Of a stretch of DNA of 64,000 nucleotides, positions 26,619 through 36,500 are shown one piece after another (within the stretch, counting starts at the first letter, position 1; every line of letters starts with the position of its first letter). Both the position numbers and the translations under genes were made by a program. The stretch is from JAIQFL01 sp035295745. Lineage in GTDB: Bacteria; Acidobacteriota; Terriglobia; Bryobacterales; Bryobacteraceae. The DNA lies in contig DATGIL010000100.1 in the NCBI GenBank assembly GCA_035295745.1, positions 33,761 through 97,760 on the forward strand, in the 5' to 3' direction. The notes under the pieces were generated by a model. That model had not been told where the DNA came from and did no database searches. It saw only the letters and a list, made by a program, of their open reading frames with translations.

Positions 26619-27890
26619 ATGCGCACCTACTTCCATGTCGACATGGACGCCTTTTTCGTGTCCGTGGAAGAGCTGTTCGATCCCACACTCAAGGGCAAGC
26701 CCGTAGTCGTTGGGGGACGCGCCAACGAGCGCGGCGTCGTCTCGGCGGCATCGTATGCGGCGCGCAAGTTCGGCGTGCATTCCGCCATGCCGCTCCGCAC
26801 CGCATACAAACTGTGCCCCCAGGCGATCTTCGTGGAAGGCCACCCGGACCGCTATCGCGAGTACTCGCACCGGGTGTACGATGTGCTCCACTCGTTTTCG
26901 CCCCTGGTCGAAATGGCGTCGGTCGACGAGGCTTATCTCGATATGACCGGAACGCAGCGGCTCTACGGCCCTCCTTTGCGCGCCGCGCACTTGCTGCACC
27001 AGCGCATGAAAGAAACGACCCAATTGAATTGCTCGATCGGCATCGCCGCGGCTCGCCTGGTCGCCAAGATCAGCTCGGATCAGGCCAAGCCGAACGGGGT
27101 CCTGTGGGTGATTCCGGGGCAGGAGCCGGCGTTCCTGGCGCCTCTCGACGTGCGCCGAGTGCCGGGTGTGGGGAAGGTCACCGAGCGGAACCTGCACGCG
27201 CTGGGCATTCGCAAGGTAGGGGATCTGGCGCGCCTCGATGAAGGTTTTCTGGAGCAGCGCTTCGGTAAGTGGGGATTGGCACTGGCCGGGAAATCGCGCG
27301 GACTCGATGCGGGGGGCTGGTTTGATACCCCGATCGGCGAAGAGGAAGGACCCAAGTCGATCAGCCACGAGCACACGTTTTCCGAAGATACTCCTGATGT
27401 GGCGCAGTTGGAGTCGACTTTGGCAAGGCTCTGCGAAATGGTGGGGCGCCGCTTGCGCGAGCAGCACTTGCAAGCGCGGACATTGCAGCTCAAACTACGT
27501 TACTCCGATTTCTCCACCATCACGCGCGCACATTCCCTGCCGCGTGCCACCCAGATCGATACCGAGATGTTCGAGGAGATACGAGAGCTGTTTCGTGCCA
27601 ATTGGAAGCCTGGGGCGGCCGTGCGGCTGCTTGGCGTCCATGCCTCGGGCTGGGGCGGCGATGCGGAACAGCTCAGCCTGATCGACGAAGAGCAGCATGA
27701 TCGTTGGACTCAGACCATGGCGGCTGCCGACCGTATGCGGGACCGGTTCGGAGAATCGGCGGTGTCCTTAGCTGCCAGCATGCGAGGCAAGTTTCGCGAA
27801 AAAACGCACGAAAACCCCATCGGATTGCCTGGAAAAAGGAACTTACCGACTCTTCCCGCTGGCCCGAATGACGGAAAGAAAACACCTTAG
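26619..27890 (+). CDS. dinB: DNA polymerase IV (Y-family)
   Basis: A 423-residue translesion polymerase. The catalytic motifs are clear: YFHVDMDAFFVSVEE at the start with the first Asp, SVDEAYLDMT near residue 105 with the DE pair, then the steric gate Phe (AFF). The thumb helix-hairpin-helix is RVPGVGKVTERNLHALGI near residue 180, and the little finger ends in VRLLGVHASGW. The C-terminal tail is slightly longer than in E. coli and lacks a clear clamp-binding end that I could verify. It acts in lesion bypass and is usually LexA-controlled, but I recognise no LexA box. It starts at ATG 26619 and stands alone. Confidence 0.97.
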   Translation: MRTYFHVDMDAFFVSVEELFDPTLKGKPVVVGGRANERGVVSAASYAARKFGVHSAMPLRTAYKLCPQAIFVEGHPDRYREYSHRVYDVLHSFSPLVEMASVDEAYLDMTGTQRLYGPPLRAAHLLHQRMKETTQLNCSIGIAAARLVAKISSDQAKPNGVLWVIPGQEPAFLAPLDVRRVPGVGKVTERNLHALGIRKVGDLARLDEGFLEQRFGKWGLALAGKSRGLDAGGWFDTPIGEEEGPKSISHEHTFSEDTPDVAQLESTLARLCEMVGRRLREQHLQARTLQLKLRYSDFSTITRAHSLPRATQIDTEMFEEIRELFRANWKPGAAVRLLGVHASGWGGDAEQLSLIDEEQHDRWTQTMAAADRMRDRFGESAVSLAASMRGKFREKTHENPIGLPGKRNLPTLPAGPNDGKKTP

Positions 27891-27969
27891 CTGGGCCGAC
27901 CCATCTTTTGGCCATTTTGCTAAATCTTGTGGTTTTTGTCATTGTTCTTTAGCTCTACTGCATTTAAAA

Positions 27970-27984
27970 TTAAGTAAGACTTAA
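27970..27984. promoter_or_regulatory. Short palindrome before receiver gene
   Basis: TTAAGT-AAG-ACTTAA, a perfect 6-base inverted repeat in an AT-rich 113-base gap, ends 20 bases upstream of ATG 28004. It could be an operator or part of the promoter, though a palindrome of this size can arise by chance. Confidence 0.3.
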
Positions 27985-28003
27985 TGATGAAGGAGCGCGC
28001 ACA

Positions 28004-28402
28004 ATGAGATCCCGGATTCTCTTCATTTCCGGGCATCGCGACGATGCCCGCAACCTTTCGCAGATGGTGGAAGGACTTCCCTTAGTCATAGACCACGCGG
28101 GAACCCTCCACCACGCGCGCACCATGCTTCGCCAAACGGATTTCGATGCAATCTTGACCGAAGCCCAACTTGCCGACGGCAATTGGACCGATGCATTACA
28201 CCTGGCGCGGGAGTGCCCGCGAGAACTCGAGACGATTGTCACCGATCCGCATGCCGACGCCCGGCTTTGGTCGGAAGTGCTCAATATGGGCGCTTACGAC
28301 GTGCTTGCACAGCCATACTACCGGCCAGAGGTGCGGCGGATCTTGTACAACGCTTGCTGCCGGCCAGGGTACGAATATCACCATATGGCGGCAGCGGGTT
28401 AG
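28004..28402 (+). CDS. Degenerate receiver-domain protein
   Basis: A 132-residue protein with the fold pattern of a stand-alone response-regulator receiver: RSRILFISGHRDD at the start, the central strand FDAILTEAQLADGNW, and a C-terminal LNMGAYDVLAQPYYRPEVRRIL like the GAxDYLxKP region. The phosphoacceptor aspartate position is Glu53 and the conserved lysine is Gln (AQP), so phosphorylation in the normal way is unlikely. It may act as a fixed, always-on or sequestering receiver, or as a binding module. A stray cysteine pair occurs near the end (YNACCRPG). The gene is monocistronic with a palindrome upstream. Confidence 0.75.
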   Translation: MRSRILFISGHRDDARNLSQMVEGLPLVIDHAGTLHHARTMLRQTDFDAILTEAQLADGNWTDALHLARECPRELETIVTDPHADARLWSEVLNMGAYDVLAQPYYRPEVRRILYNACCRPGYEYHHMAAAG

Positions 28403-28433
28403 GCGTCTCTTCTGAATTTGCGACCCTGGATGA

Positions 28434-28646
28434 TTACCGTTTGGGCAGCCGCCCGAGGTACCCTTTTTTGACGATTTGGACAAATGCAGCCGCGATTAGA
28501 ATCGAGGTCGCAAGAGTCCCACCCACCAGATACTCCAACGGAGTGCGAGGTTCGGAAAAGGCCCAGTAACCGAGCAATGCTAAGAGCAGCGTCAGGACGG
28601 CAGACTTTACAGCAAGCCGTATGCCGTGCCTGGTTTGCGGGGTCAA
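28434..28646 (-). CDS. Small membrane protein (two helices)
   Basis: A 70-residue frame from TTG 28646. Two hydrophobic segments (VKSAVLTLLLALLGYWAF and VGGTLATSILIAAAFVQIV) separated by a short loop fit a small integral membrane protein, ending KKGYLGRLPKR. I recognise no family. It lies between two plus-strand genes and could be a false frame, but the hydrophobic pattern and codon use favour a real gene. Confidence 0.5.
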   Translation of the reverse strand: MTPQTRHGIRLAVKSAVLTLLLALLGYWAFSEPRTPLEYLVGGTLATSILIAAAFVQIVKKGYLGRLPKR

Positions 28647-28704
28647 GGTTCCATTTTATCGCTCTCATGGCTGGTTGGGCCGGTTGTTAAAATAGCGGTG
28701 ACGG

Positions 28705-29985
28705 GTGCACTTCGGAATCATCAGCAGGATCGGGCTGGCGCTGACGCTGGCGGCGGCTTTCTCCGCCTGCCGGCATGGGACACCTCGCGCACCCGCGATC
28801 GGTGAAGCCTTCGTAGGACCCGGTACCCTGAAGATTCGCAACGATATTCCCCTGACGGCACCCACGGTCGCGACGGTGAAGCACGGCGATCGGCTGGAGA
28901 TATTGACGCGCCGCCGCAGATTCATGCGGGTCCGGACCCCCAACGGGGCCGAGGGTTGGACCGACGAGCGGCAATTATTGGCAGCCGAGGACATGACTTA
29001 CCTGCGCGATCTGGCGGCGCGCGCCTCTAAGATGCCGGTGCAGGGACAAGGAACTACCTACTCCGACCTGAATGTCCACACCCAGCCATCGCGGACGGCT
29101 CCCAGTTTCTTCCAGATCAAAGAAAAGGAGAAAGTGGACGTGCTGATGCACGTGGTCACGCCGCGTGTCGACACACCCCGCAAGCCCCTTCTGCCGCCAC
29201 CACCGAAGAAGCAGAAGTCCGCACCCAAGAAGACCGCGGCGAAGGAGCCGAAATATCCGCCACCGCCGATGCCAAAGCCGCCGGGTCCGCCGCCCAACTG
29301 GGAGGAGCTTTCCAAGACACCACGGTCCGAAGAGGACACTCCACCCCCAGACGAGGAGGTCGAACAAAAGCCGACTCCGCAAGATGAGTGGAGCCTGGTG
29401 CGCAACCGCGAGGGCCAGTCCGGCTGGATTCTGACGCGCCGGCTGGTGATGGCGATCCCGGACGAAGTGGCGCAGTATGCGGAAGGCCGCCGGATCGTTT
29501 CGTATTTCCCGATCGGACAGATGTATGATGGCGACCTGACGAAATCGGTGTGGCTTTGGACCACAACCGCCGATGGCACGGCCGACTACGACTTCGACAG
29601 CTTCCGGGTCTTCACCTGGAGCCTGCGGCATCATCGTTATGAAACCGCCCACATCGAACGCAATGTGCGCGGTTACTCCCCTGTACTGCTCAAGGACATT
29701 CCGTATGCGGGTACTGGCAGGGGCGACGCTGCCACCAGCGGCAAATATCCCGGCTTTTCGATCTGCATGGAGAATCGTGCAGGGGAGCGCGTCCGGCGCG
29801 AGTTCGTGCTGCTCACCAACATCATTCGTTATGCCGGCGAGCAGCCCTGCGAGCCTCCCGTTCCCTTCGACGTGACGAAACCTCCGGCGCCATTGAAAAC
29901 CGCGCCTGAGCCGGTCACGCCTCCGCCGGCGCCCTCGTTTTTTCAACGCATGAAACAGCGGGTACGGGGAGTGTTCGGCAAATAG
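28705..29985 (+). CDS. SH3-domain lipoprotein, proline-rich
   Basis: A 426-residue exported lipoprotein from GTG 28705. The signal peptide ends with the lipobox LAAAFSAC, so cysteine 22 would be lipidated. Two bacterial SH3-like domains follow: ATVKHGDRLEILTRRRRFMRVRT ... GWTDERQ and a second in NREGQSGWILTRRL. Between them lies a long proline/lysine-rich linker (about residues 150-215). The C-terminal third resembles a periplasmic domain with ANIIRYAGEQPCEPP. Such SH3b proteins commonly bind peptidoglycan. The gene precedes a convergent DUF3291 gene by 1 base. Confidence 0.75.
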   Translation: MHFGIISRIGLALTLAAAFSACRHGTPRAPAIGEAFVGPGTLKIRNDIPLTAPTVATVKHGDRLEILTRRRRFMRVRTPNGAEGWTDERQLLAAEDMTYLRDLAARASKMPVQGQGTTYSDLNVHTQPSRTAPSFFQIKEKEKVDVLMHVVTPRVDTPRKPLLPPPPKKQKSAPKKTAAKEPKYPPPPMPKPPGPPPNWEELSKTPRSEEDTPPPDEEVEQKPTPQDEWSLVRNREGQSGWILTRRLVMAIPDEVAQYAEGRRIVSYFPIGQMYDGDLTKSVWLWTTTADGTADYDFDSFRVFTWSLRHHRYETAHIERNVRGYSPVLLKDIPYAGTGRGDAATSGKYPGFSICMENRAGERVRREFVLLTNIIRYAGEQPCEPPVPFDVTKPPAPLKTAPEPVTPPPAPSFFQRMKQRVRGVFGK

Positions 29986-29986
29986 C

Positions 29987-30451
29987 TCAGGCGTGGGCCG
30001 GCAACTGCTCCGGCATGGGAAAGCGGCGCGAGAACCAGAAAGCGTAAGGTGTGGGCCCGTGCTCCTGAAAATACTCCAGGCGCTGGCGTGCTTCGGCCAC
30101 GGTCGGCTGGTGTCCCGCAGGCACCCACCACATGCAGTAGGTCGCCTTGTCCATCTTCTCGAACCAGCGCGCCTTGTCGCGGATCAGGTCCTTGTGCTGC
30201 GACGCGTAGGCGTAGTTGCGCAGGGCATCGATCGACTCCCATACCGACATGTTGACGATCACGAAGGGATCGTCGGACCACACGATGTCGGTGGCGTTTC
30301 CCGAGTCTGACTGCAAGCGCCAGATGAATCCTGGAGCGCGTTCGGCGAGGGCATTGATGGGCGCGAGCTGCGCTACGAAATCGGCGATGCGTGGATCGTC
30401 GAGCGGCGCAATCAGGCGCGAAATATTGACTTGCGCGAGATGAAAACTCAC
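29987..30451 (-). CDS. DUF3291 family protein
   Basis: A 154-residue cytoplasmic protein. The family pattern is visible: LAQVNISRLIAPLDDP at the start, GFIWRLQ, VIVNMSVWESIDALRNYAY in the middle and the W-x-x-P-A-GHQPTVAEARQRLEYF segment. This is a ferredoxin-like, heme- or monooxygenase-related fold of unknown function. It starts at GTG 30451. It points away from the giant adhesin and has no operon partner. Confidence 0.82.
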   Translation of the reverse strand: MSFHLAQVNISRLIAPLDDPRIADFVAQLAPINALAERAPGFIWRLQSDSGNATDIVWSDDPFVIVNMSVWESIDALRNYAYASQHKDLIRDKARWFEKMDKATYCMWWVPAGHQPTVAEARQRLEYFQEHGPTPYAFWFSRRFPMPEQLPAHA

Positions 30452-30500
30452 TTCTCGATTGTACTGCGCGCCTAAGAGCGCCTTGGATTCGCGATTCCGC

Positions 30501-33500
30501 CTACTGCACTTGCACCTCCGCGAGGCTCAGATAATTCGTGCCCGTGAGTTGTACCCGGATGTATCGCCCTGGTATGCCGACGGAAATCACGGTCGACGGA
30601 CTGGGCGCTGAGATCTGGTGACTCGCAAGAATCCCGGATCGAGATGCCAACGCCGCGGGCGTGTCGGAATCCGCAAACGGAGTGTTCGAGACAAATACCC
30701 AATAATCGCCGAGACGTGAGCCGCAACAGTCCGTCCGATTCCAGATGGTCAGCGTGTTGATCGCCGACGTGGTGCCGAGGTCGACTTCCCACCAGGGGCT
30801 GTTCTCGAGATTGGTCGCCGTCACCGATCCGTCGTTGAAATTCCCATCCGTATTGCCATCGATTGCCGCGCTGGCAGGCGGTGATCCGGGATAAGTGCTG
30901 CTCTGGGTTGCGATCCTGGAACCTGAGGAACCGGTGCCGCCGTAGACCTGGACCTCAGCCAAGCTCAAATATCCACCATTCCCGAGTTGAATCCGTACGT
31001 ATCGTCCTCGGGCAATCACTGGGATGACGCTCGAGGGGTTAGGCGATGCCGCCTGATAACTATTGAAAGTCCCTCCACGGGATTGCAAGGTCGCCGGTGT
31101 GTCCGTCGGGAGGAACGGTGTATCCGAGACGAAGATCCAATAGTTGTTCAATCGCTCACTGCAACAATCTGTCCGGTTCCAGATGACAATTGAGGTGATA
31201 GTGGTAGATGCTCCTAAGTCCACCTGCCACCACGGAAATGGATCTGGGTTGGTCGCTGTGACGGATCCGTCGAAGAAGTTCCCATCCACGTTTCCGTCGA
31301 CGGCCACACTGGCGGGCGGCGCTCCTGGCAGTGTACTGCTTTGCGTCGCCGCCTTTCCTTGTGCCAGATTGCCGTTCGTAATCCCACCTGTGGTCACCTG
31401 CACCTCGGCGAGACTCAGGATATTGGGACTCGACAACTGCACTCGCACATACTGCCCCGTCAAACCCACCGTTATCGTCGTCGATGGATTCGGCGACGCC
31501 GTCTGGTGGCTCGCGAACGTGGCTGGCCGATTCGCCAGTGTGGACGGGGTGTCCGTAGGCAGGAACGGCGTGTTCGAGACAAAGACCCAGTAGTCGCTCA
31601 GCCGCGAGGAGCAGCAGTCGGTGCGGTTCCAGATCACGACGCTTCCGATTGTTCTCGAAACTCCCAGATCCTCCTGCCACCAGGGGTTCGACTCCAGGTT
31701 AGTCGCCGTCACCGACCCGTCGAAGTAATTGCCATCGGTGTTCCCGTCCATCGCCACGCTCGCGGAGGGCGACCCCGGGTACGTGCTGCTCTGGCTGGCG
31801 CCGGAAAGGGGAGTCCCGGGCCCGGTATTCACCTGCACCTCGGCCAGGCTAAGGTAGTCCGTGCCCGAAAGCTGTACACGCACATACTGGCCAGTTGTCC
31901 CCACGGGGATGGTCGCCGAGGGACTTGGCGCCATCGTCTGATGGCTGGCAAACGTGCCGGCGCGGTTCGCTAAGGTTGACGGTGTATCGGAGGAGAGGAA
32001 CGGCGTATTCGACACAAACACCCAATAGTCGCCCAGCCGCGATCCACAGCAGTCCGTCCGGTTCCAGATCACTACGGAACTGATGGCCTGCGAACTCCCT
32101 AGATTCACTTGCCACCAGGGGTTCGGCTCGAAATTCGTTGCCGTCACCGACCCATCGAAGTAATTGCCATCGGTGTTCCCGTCCATCGCGACGTTCGCCA
32201 AGGGCGACCCCGGATATGTACTGCTCTGGCTAGGCCCACTTGTTACGGTGCCACCGCCGGATGTGTTGGTCAGCGAGAAAGTCGCCGACAGTCCTCCCGA
32301 ACTCGCCGTCACCGTGTACGCGCCCGCAGTCCCGTTGGCAGTGGCTGTCACGCTGGCAACACCATTCGAGTTGGTGATGGCCGTGGCGCTGGATAAACTT
32401 GCCGACGCTCCGCCTGACGGCGCCTGGTAGGCGATCGTCTGGCCGGCTACAGGACTTCCGCACGAGTCCGTCAGCGTCACCTGCAACGGGGCGGCAAAGG
32501 CTGTACTCACGGGTGCGCTTTGATTGCTCCCGCCTGTGGCCGTCAGACTACCGGGTTGCCCGGGTGTACACCCGTTCACGATGAATACACTGCTGGAATG
32601 GCTGGTCTTCACGTCTGCATTGGGGGACGTGCTGCTCACGCTCACATCCTCCTGCACGGCGCAAGTGGCGGCCTGACAGGGATTGGGCTGCACCGAAATC
32701 ACGTAGGTCACGCTCTTTCCGGGGTCCAATTGTCCGAGCATCGCCGTCGCACTGCTTCCATCGGAAGACATGTTGCAACTGCCGGTTGCCGGCGGTTGGA
32801 TCTCGCAGTCTGTGATTTTTCCTCCGGTCACGGTGGTTTGGGCCATTGTGCCCATCGACGGATTGTCCTGGTCGTCGTTATTAGTCCCATTTCCGAAGCT
32901 GCCCGTGCCTCCGGCCGAGTTCGGATTCAGACGCGAAGCCGCCAGCGCGTGGCCTATCAGGGATGACGAACCCGGCGTAGTCAATACGGTACTCGTGGAG
33001 CGCAGATTCACCAGTTTCTGCGGTGTCGAGAAGTCGCGGAAGCGTGGAACCGGAGCGCTGCCCACCGGACTTGCAATACTCACCGTGCTGACGGGCGCCA
33101 GGCTGGCTGATATTTGCATCTGGCTGACATCCTGTGCCGTGGCGTTCTGCAGGATCAGCGGAAAGGTATCCGTCTCGAAGGCGTTGGGATCTGACGAGGT
33201 CACGACCCATGTGGCCGTTACGGCTCCTGAAGTGGGGATCAACGGGATCGTGGCGCCGGGCGATCCCGAGAACGGGCTGCCACCCGAACCGTCTGGGTTG
33301 AGCGAAATCAACTGAGCCCGCGTCACCGGATCGCTGTTGAACAGCGGCGCAGAGACGGTTACGTTCGCCGGCACATTGCTGAGCACAAGCCGAAGCCGGG
33401 TGGGAGTTCCGTCAGCGTGAAACGCTCCGATGCTGGCTTCCTGGAACTGAACGGGAATCGTAATCAAAGATCCAGACGCCGTCGCAGTTCCCTGTTGAAA

Positions 33501-36500
33501 CACCAACGACTGCGCCGCATATGCCAGAGTCTGCGACGGATTGGTGACGGGCACCGAGACCGACGCGTTCACCGCGACCGTGGCGTTCACCGGCATGGAC
33601 TGCAACGTGGCTGCCGAACCCAGAAGACTGGCGTCTGCCCGAACATTGGAGATGCGAACAGTTGCTGTGCCCCCGTTAGGCGTCAGCGATACGCCAGAAA
33701 AATTCAGTGTGCTGTAGCCCGCCACGGCTCCATTGGTAGTCGCGACCCCGTTCACCTGCGCGATCGCATCGCTGAAGCCGCTCGTGATCGCGTTCGTGAC
33801 GTCGGTGTTCAGCGTCAACGCGATGTTGGCGGTGAGAGGGCTGGTCAGTCCGGTACACGTCAGGATGAGGTCGCCCAACACTTCGGTCCGGCCTTCCAGC
33901 GCGACTTGCGGCGCGGAAGGCACGGAGGCAGAGCAACTCAAAGGCGACGCTCCCGCTTGCGTCACGGCGTAGGGCAGACCAGCGATGGTAAGACTGCCAA
34001 CTCGCGAGGTGGTATTCGGATTCGACTGCACCGTGTAACTCACAGTGCCATTGCCGGAACCGCCGCCGGAGATGCTCACAAAAGAGCTGTTGTTGGTGGT
34101 GGACCAGGCACACCCGGCGGGCGCCAATACCGAAGCAGTTCCAGTGCCGCCGGCCGCGAGGAATGCCTGACCCGATTGCGCCAGTGCGAAGGTACAAGGA
34201 GTCGCTCCGCCCTGGATCACAGTGAACACCTGGGTTTGCCCGGCGGCGCCGCCTTGTCCGGTCACGGTGATGGTGGCGGTGCGTCCGGCGGTGGATGAGT
34301 TGGAGAAGATCGTGTAGAACACCGTAGGCGATCCGTTACTGGACGCGACGGTGAGGAACGACGTGTTGCTGGAGGTGGCGGTGAAGCCGCAGGTGCTGCT
34401 GGTGGATCCTACCGAGAACGCGGCAGTCTGGCTCCCGCCGGAGAGTGCCGCAGGGAACGAGGCGCTGGTGGGGCTGAGACCGAGCACACATCCAGTCAAT
34501 TGGTTGATGGTGAATGTCTGGTTGGCAATGGTGAGGGTGGTGGAACGCGTGCCTCCCGAATTCGGTTGGATGCTGTAGGTCACAGTGCTGGAACCCGTGT
34601 AGTTGGGGCCGTTGGTGACCGTGGCGAAACTACCGGCGGCGGCGGATGCGGTGAAACTGCAGGTTGGCGAGGTGGTGACGTCGACGCTGCCGCTGGGGGC
34701 GGTTGGCCCGACGGTCGCAGAACTCGCGGAGAGGGTGAAGGTACAGGTGGGAGCGGCGGTGGTGAAGTTGGCGCGCACCGTCTGCGGGCTGGTCATGGTG
34801 ACGGTAGTCGAGGCGACGCCGGCGTTCGCGACGGGGCCGGTCCAACTGGAAAAGATGAATCCGCTATTGGGAGTGGCGCTGACCGGCACGATAGTGCCCG
34901 CGTCATAGTACGCGCCGCTGGCTGGCGTCACTGTGCCGCCTGACACAGGCGACGCGGAAATGGTCAACTGATACTGCGTCTTAAAGGTGGCGGTGTAGGT
35001 GGCGGCGAAGGACCCGACCGTGATGGTATGGGAGGCCGCAAGTCCGTCGCTCCAGCTTGTGAAGAGGTATTGGGTGCCAGTGCCGCCGGTTTGCGTGGTC
35101 GCAACGGCGATCGTGTGCTGGCCTGGTGAGAGGCTCACTATTTGCGGTGCCGCTTGCGGCGTGCCGCCATCGAGGGTGAATAGAAGGCCTGAGGGACTGG
35201 TCTGAATGGTGATCGGGGTGGACGTGATCGGCGCGAAATTCCCGGTCACGGATTGAGGTGCGCTCATCGTCACCGTTGTGGATGTGCTGCTTGGGCTCGC
35301 AACGCTTCCTGTCCAGCCTGAAAAAGTGTAGCCGCTGTTCGGCGTGGCGTTGACCTGCACAACGGTGTTCGCATCATAGAATCCGCCGCTCGAAGGGGTG
35401 ACCGTGCCCCCGGCTGAGGGAGATGCCGACGTCGTCAATCGGTACTGCGTCTTGAAAGTGGCCGTATAGGTAGCGGCTGAGGTCCCCACCGTGATCGTGT
35501 GGGAAGCAGCTCCGCCATCGCTCCAGCTTGTGAAGAGGTACTGCGTGCCGGTGGCGCCCGGTTGTATCGTTAAGACGGCGATGGTGTGTTGCCCTTGCGA
35601 AAGGCTCAATGTCTGCGGCGCGGTTTGTTGTGGTCCCCCATCGACGCTGAATTGCAGGCCGGAGGGACTGGTCTGGATGGTGATGGCAGGAGTGATGGGA
35701 GCGGACAGTTGGATGGTGGCCGACTGCGTAGTGTTGTTGAAGGTGGCAGTAATCGTGGCCGAACCCGCCACTGAGATGTTTCCTGCCGTGGCCGCGAAGT
35801 TGGCAATTGAAGAACCGGCGGCAACGGTCACCGAGGTGGGTACCGTCAACAGCGAGTTATTACTTGAAATCCCGACCGTCGCCCCTCCGGTAGGCGCCAC
35901 GCCAGACAACGTTATCGTACAGATTGTGGATTCGCCCGAACGCAGGCCGGTTGGATTGCAAGCCAAACTCACCAGGGTGGGAGGACTCAATGTCACAGTT
36001 GCGTTGCCGGACTTCGTCGTGTCCGCTTGACTGGTTGCGATGACTGTTATTGACTGCGAGTTAGGAATGCTCGCTGGGGCCGTAAAAAGCCCGCTGGCGG
36101 AGATCGAGCCAACACTAGGATTTAGGGACCACGTCACCGCGGTGTTGCTGCTGCCCGTGACCGTGGCATTAAATTGCTGCTGCTGCCCCTCGGCCAGCAC
36201 CGCGGTAGCGGGAGACACGGACACAGAAATCACGCTGGATTGCAGGAGTGTGACGACGACGTCGCCAAATTTCGTTGTGTCTGCCTGACTTGTGGCGATC
36301 ACTTCCACCTGTTGTCGACTGGGAATACTGTTCGGTGCTGTGTAGAGCCCAGAGCTGGAAATAGTGCCAAGAGTGCTTGGATTTAGTGACCAAGTCACGG
36401 CGGTATTTGAGGTTCCCGCCACAGTGGCCGTGAACTGCTGCTGCTGCCCGGCCGAGAGGGTTACTCCAGCCGGGGTTACGAAGACAATGATTTGAGCATG

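Noticed and set aside
30504..32240. Evenly spaced repeats resembling a CRISPR array
   Set aside because: Units are about 430 bases and encode repeated protein modules; no short direct repeats with unique spacers, and no cas genes.
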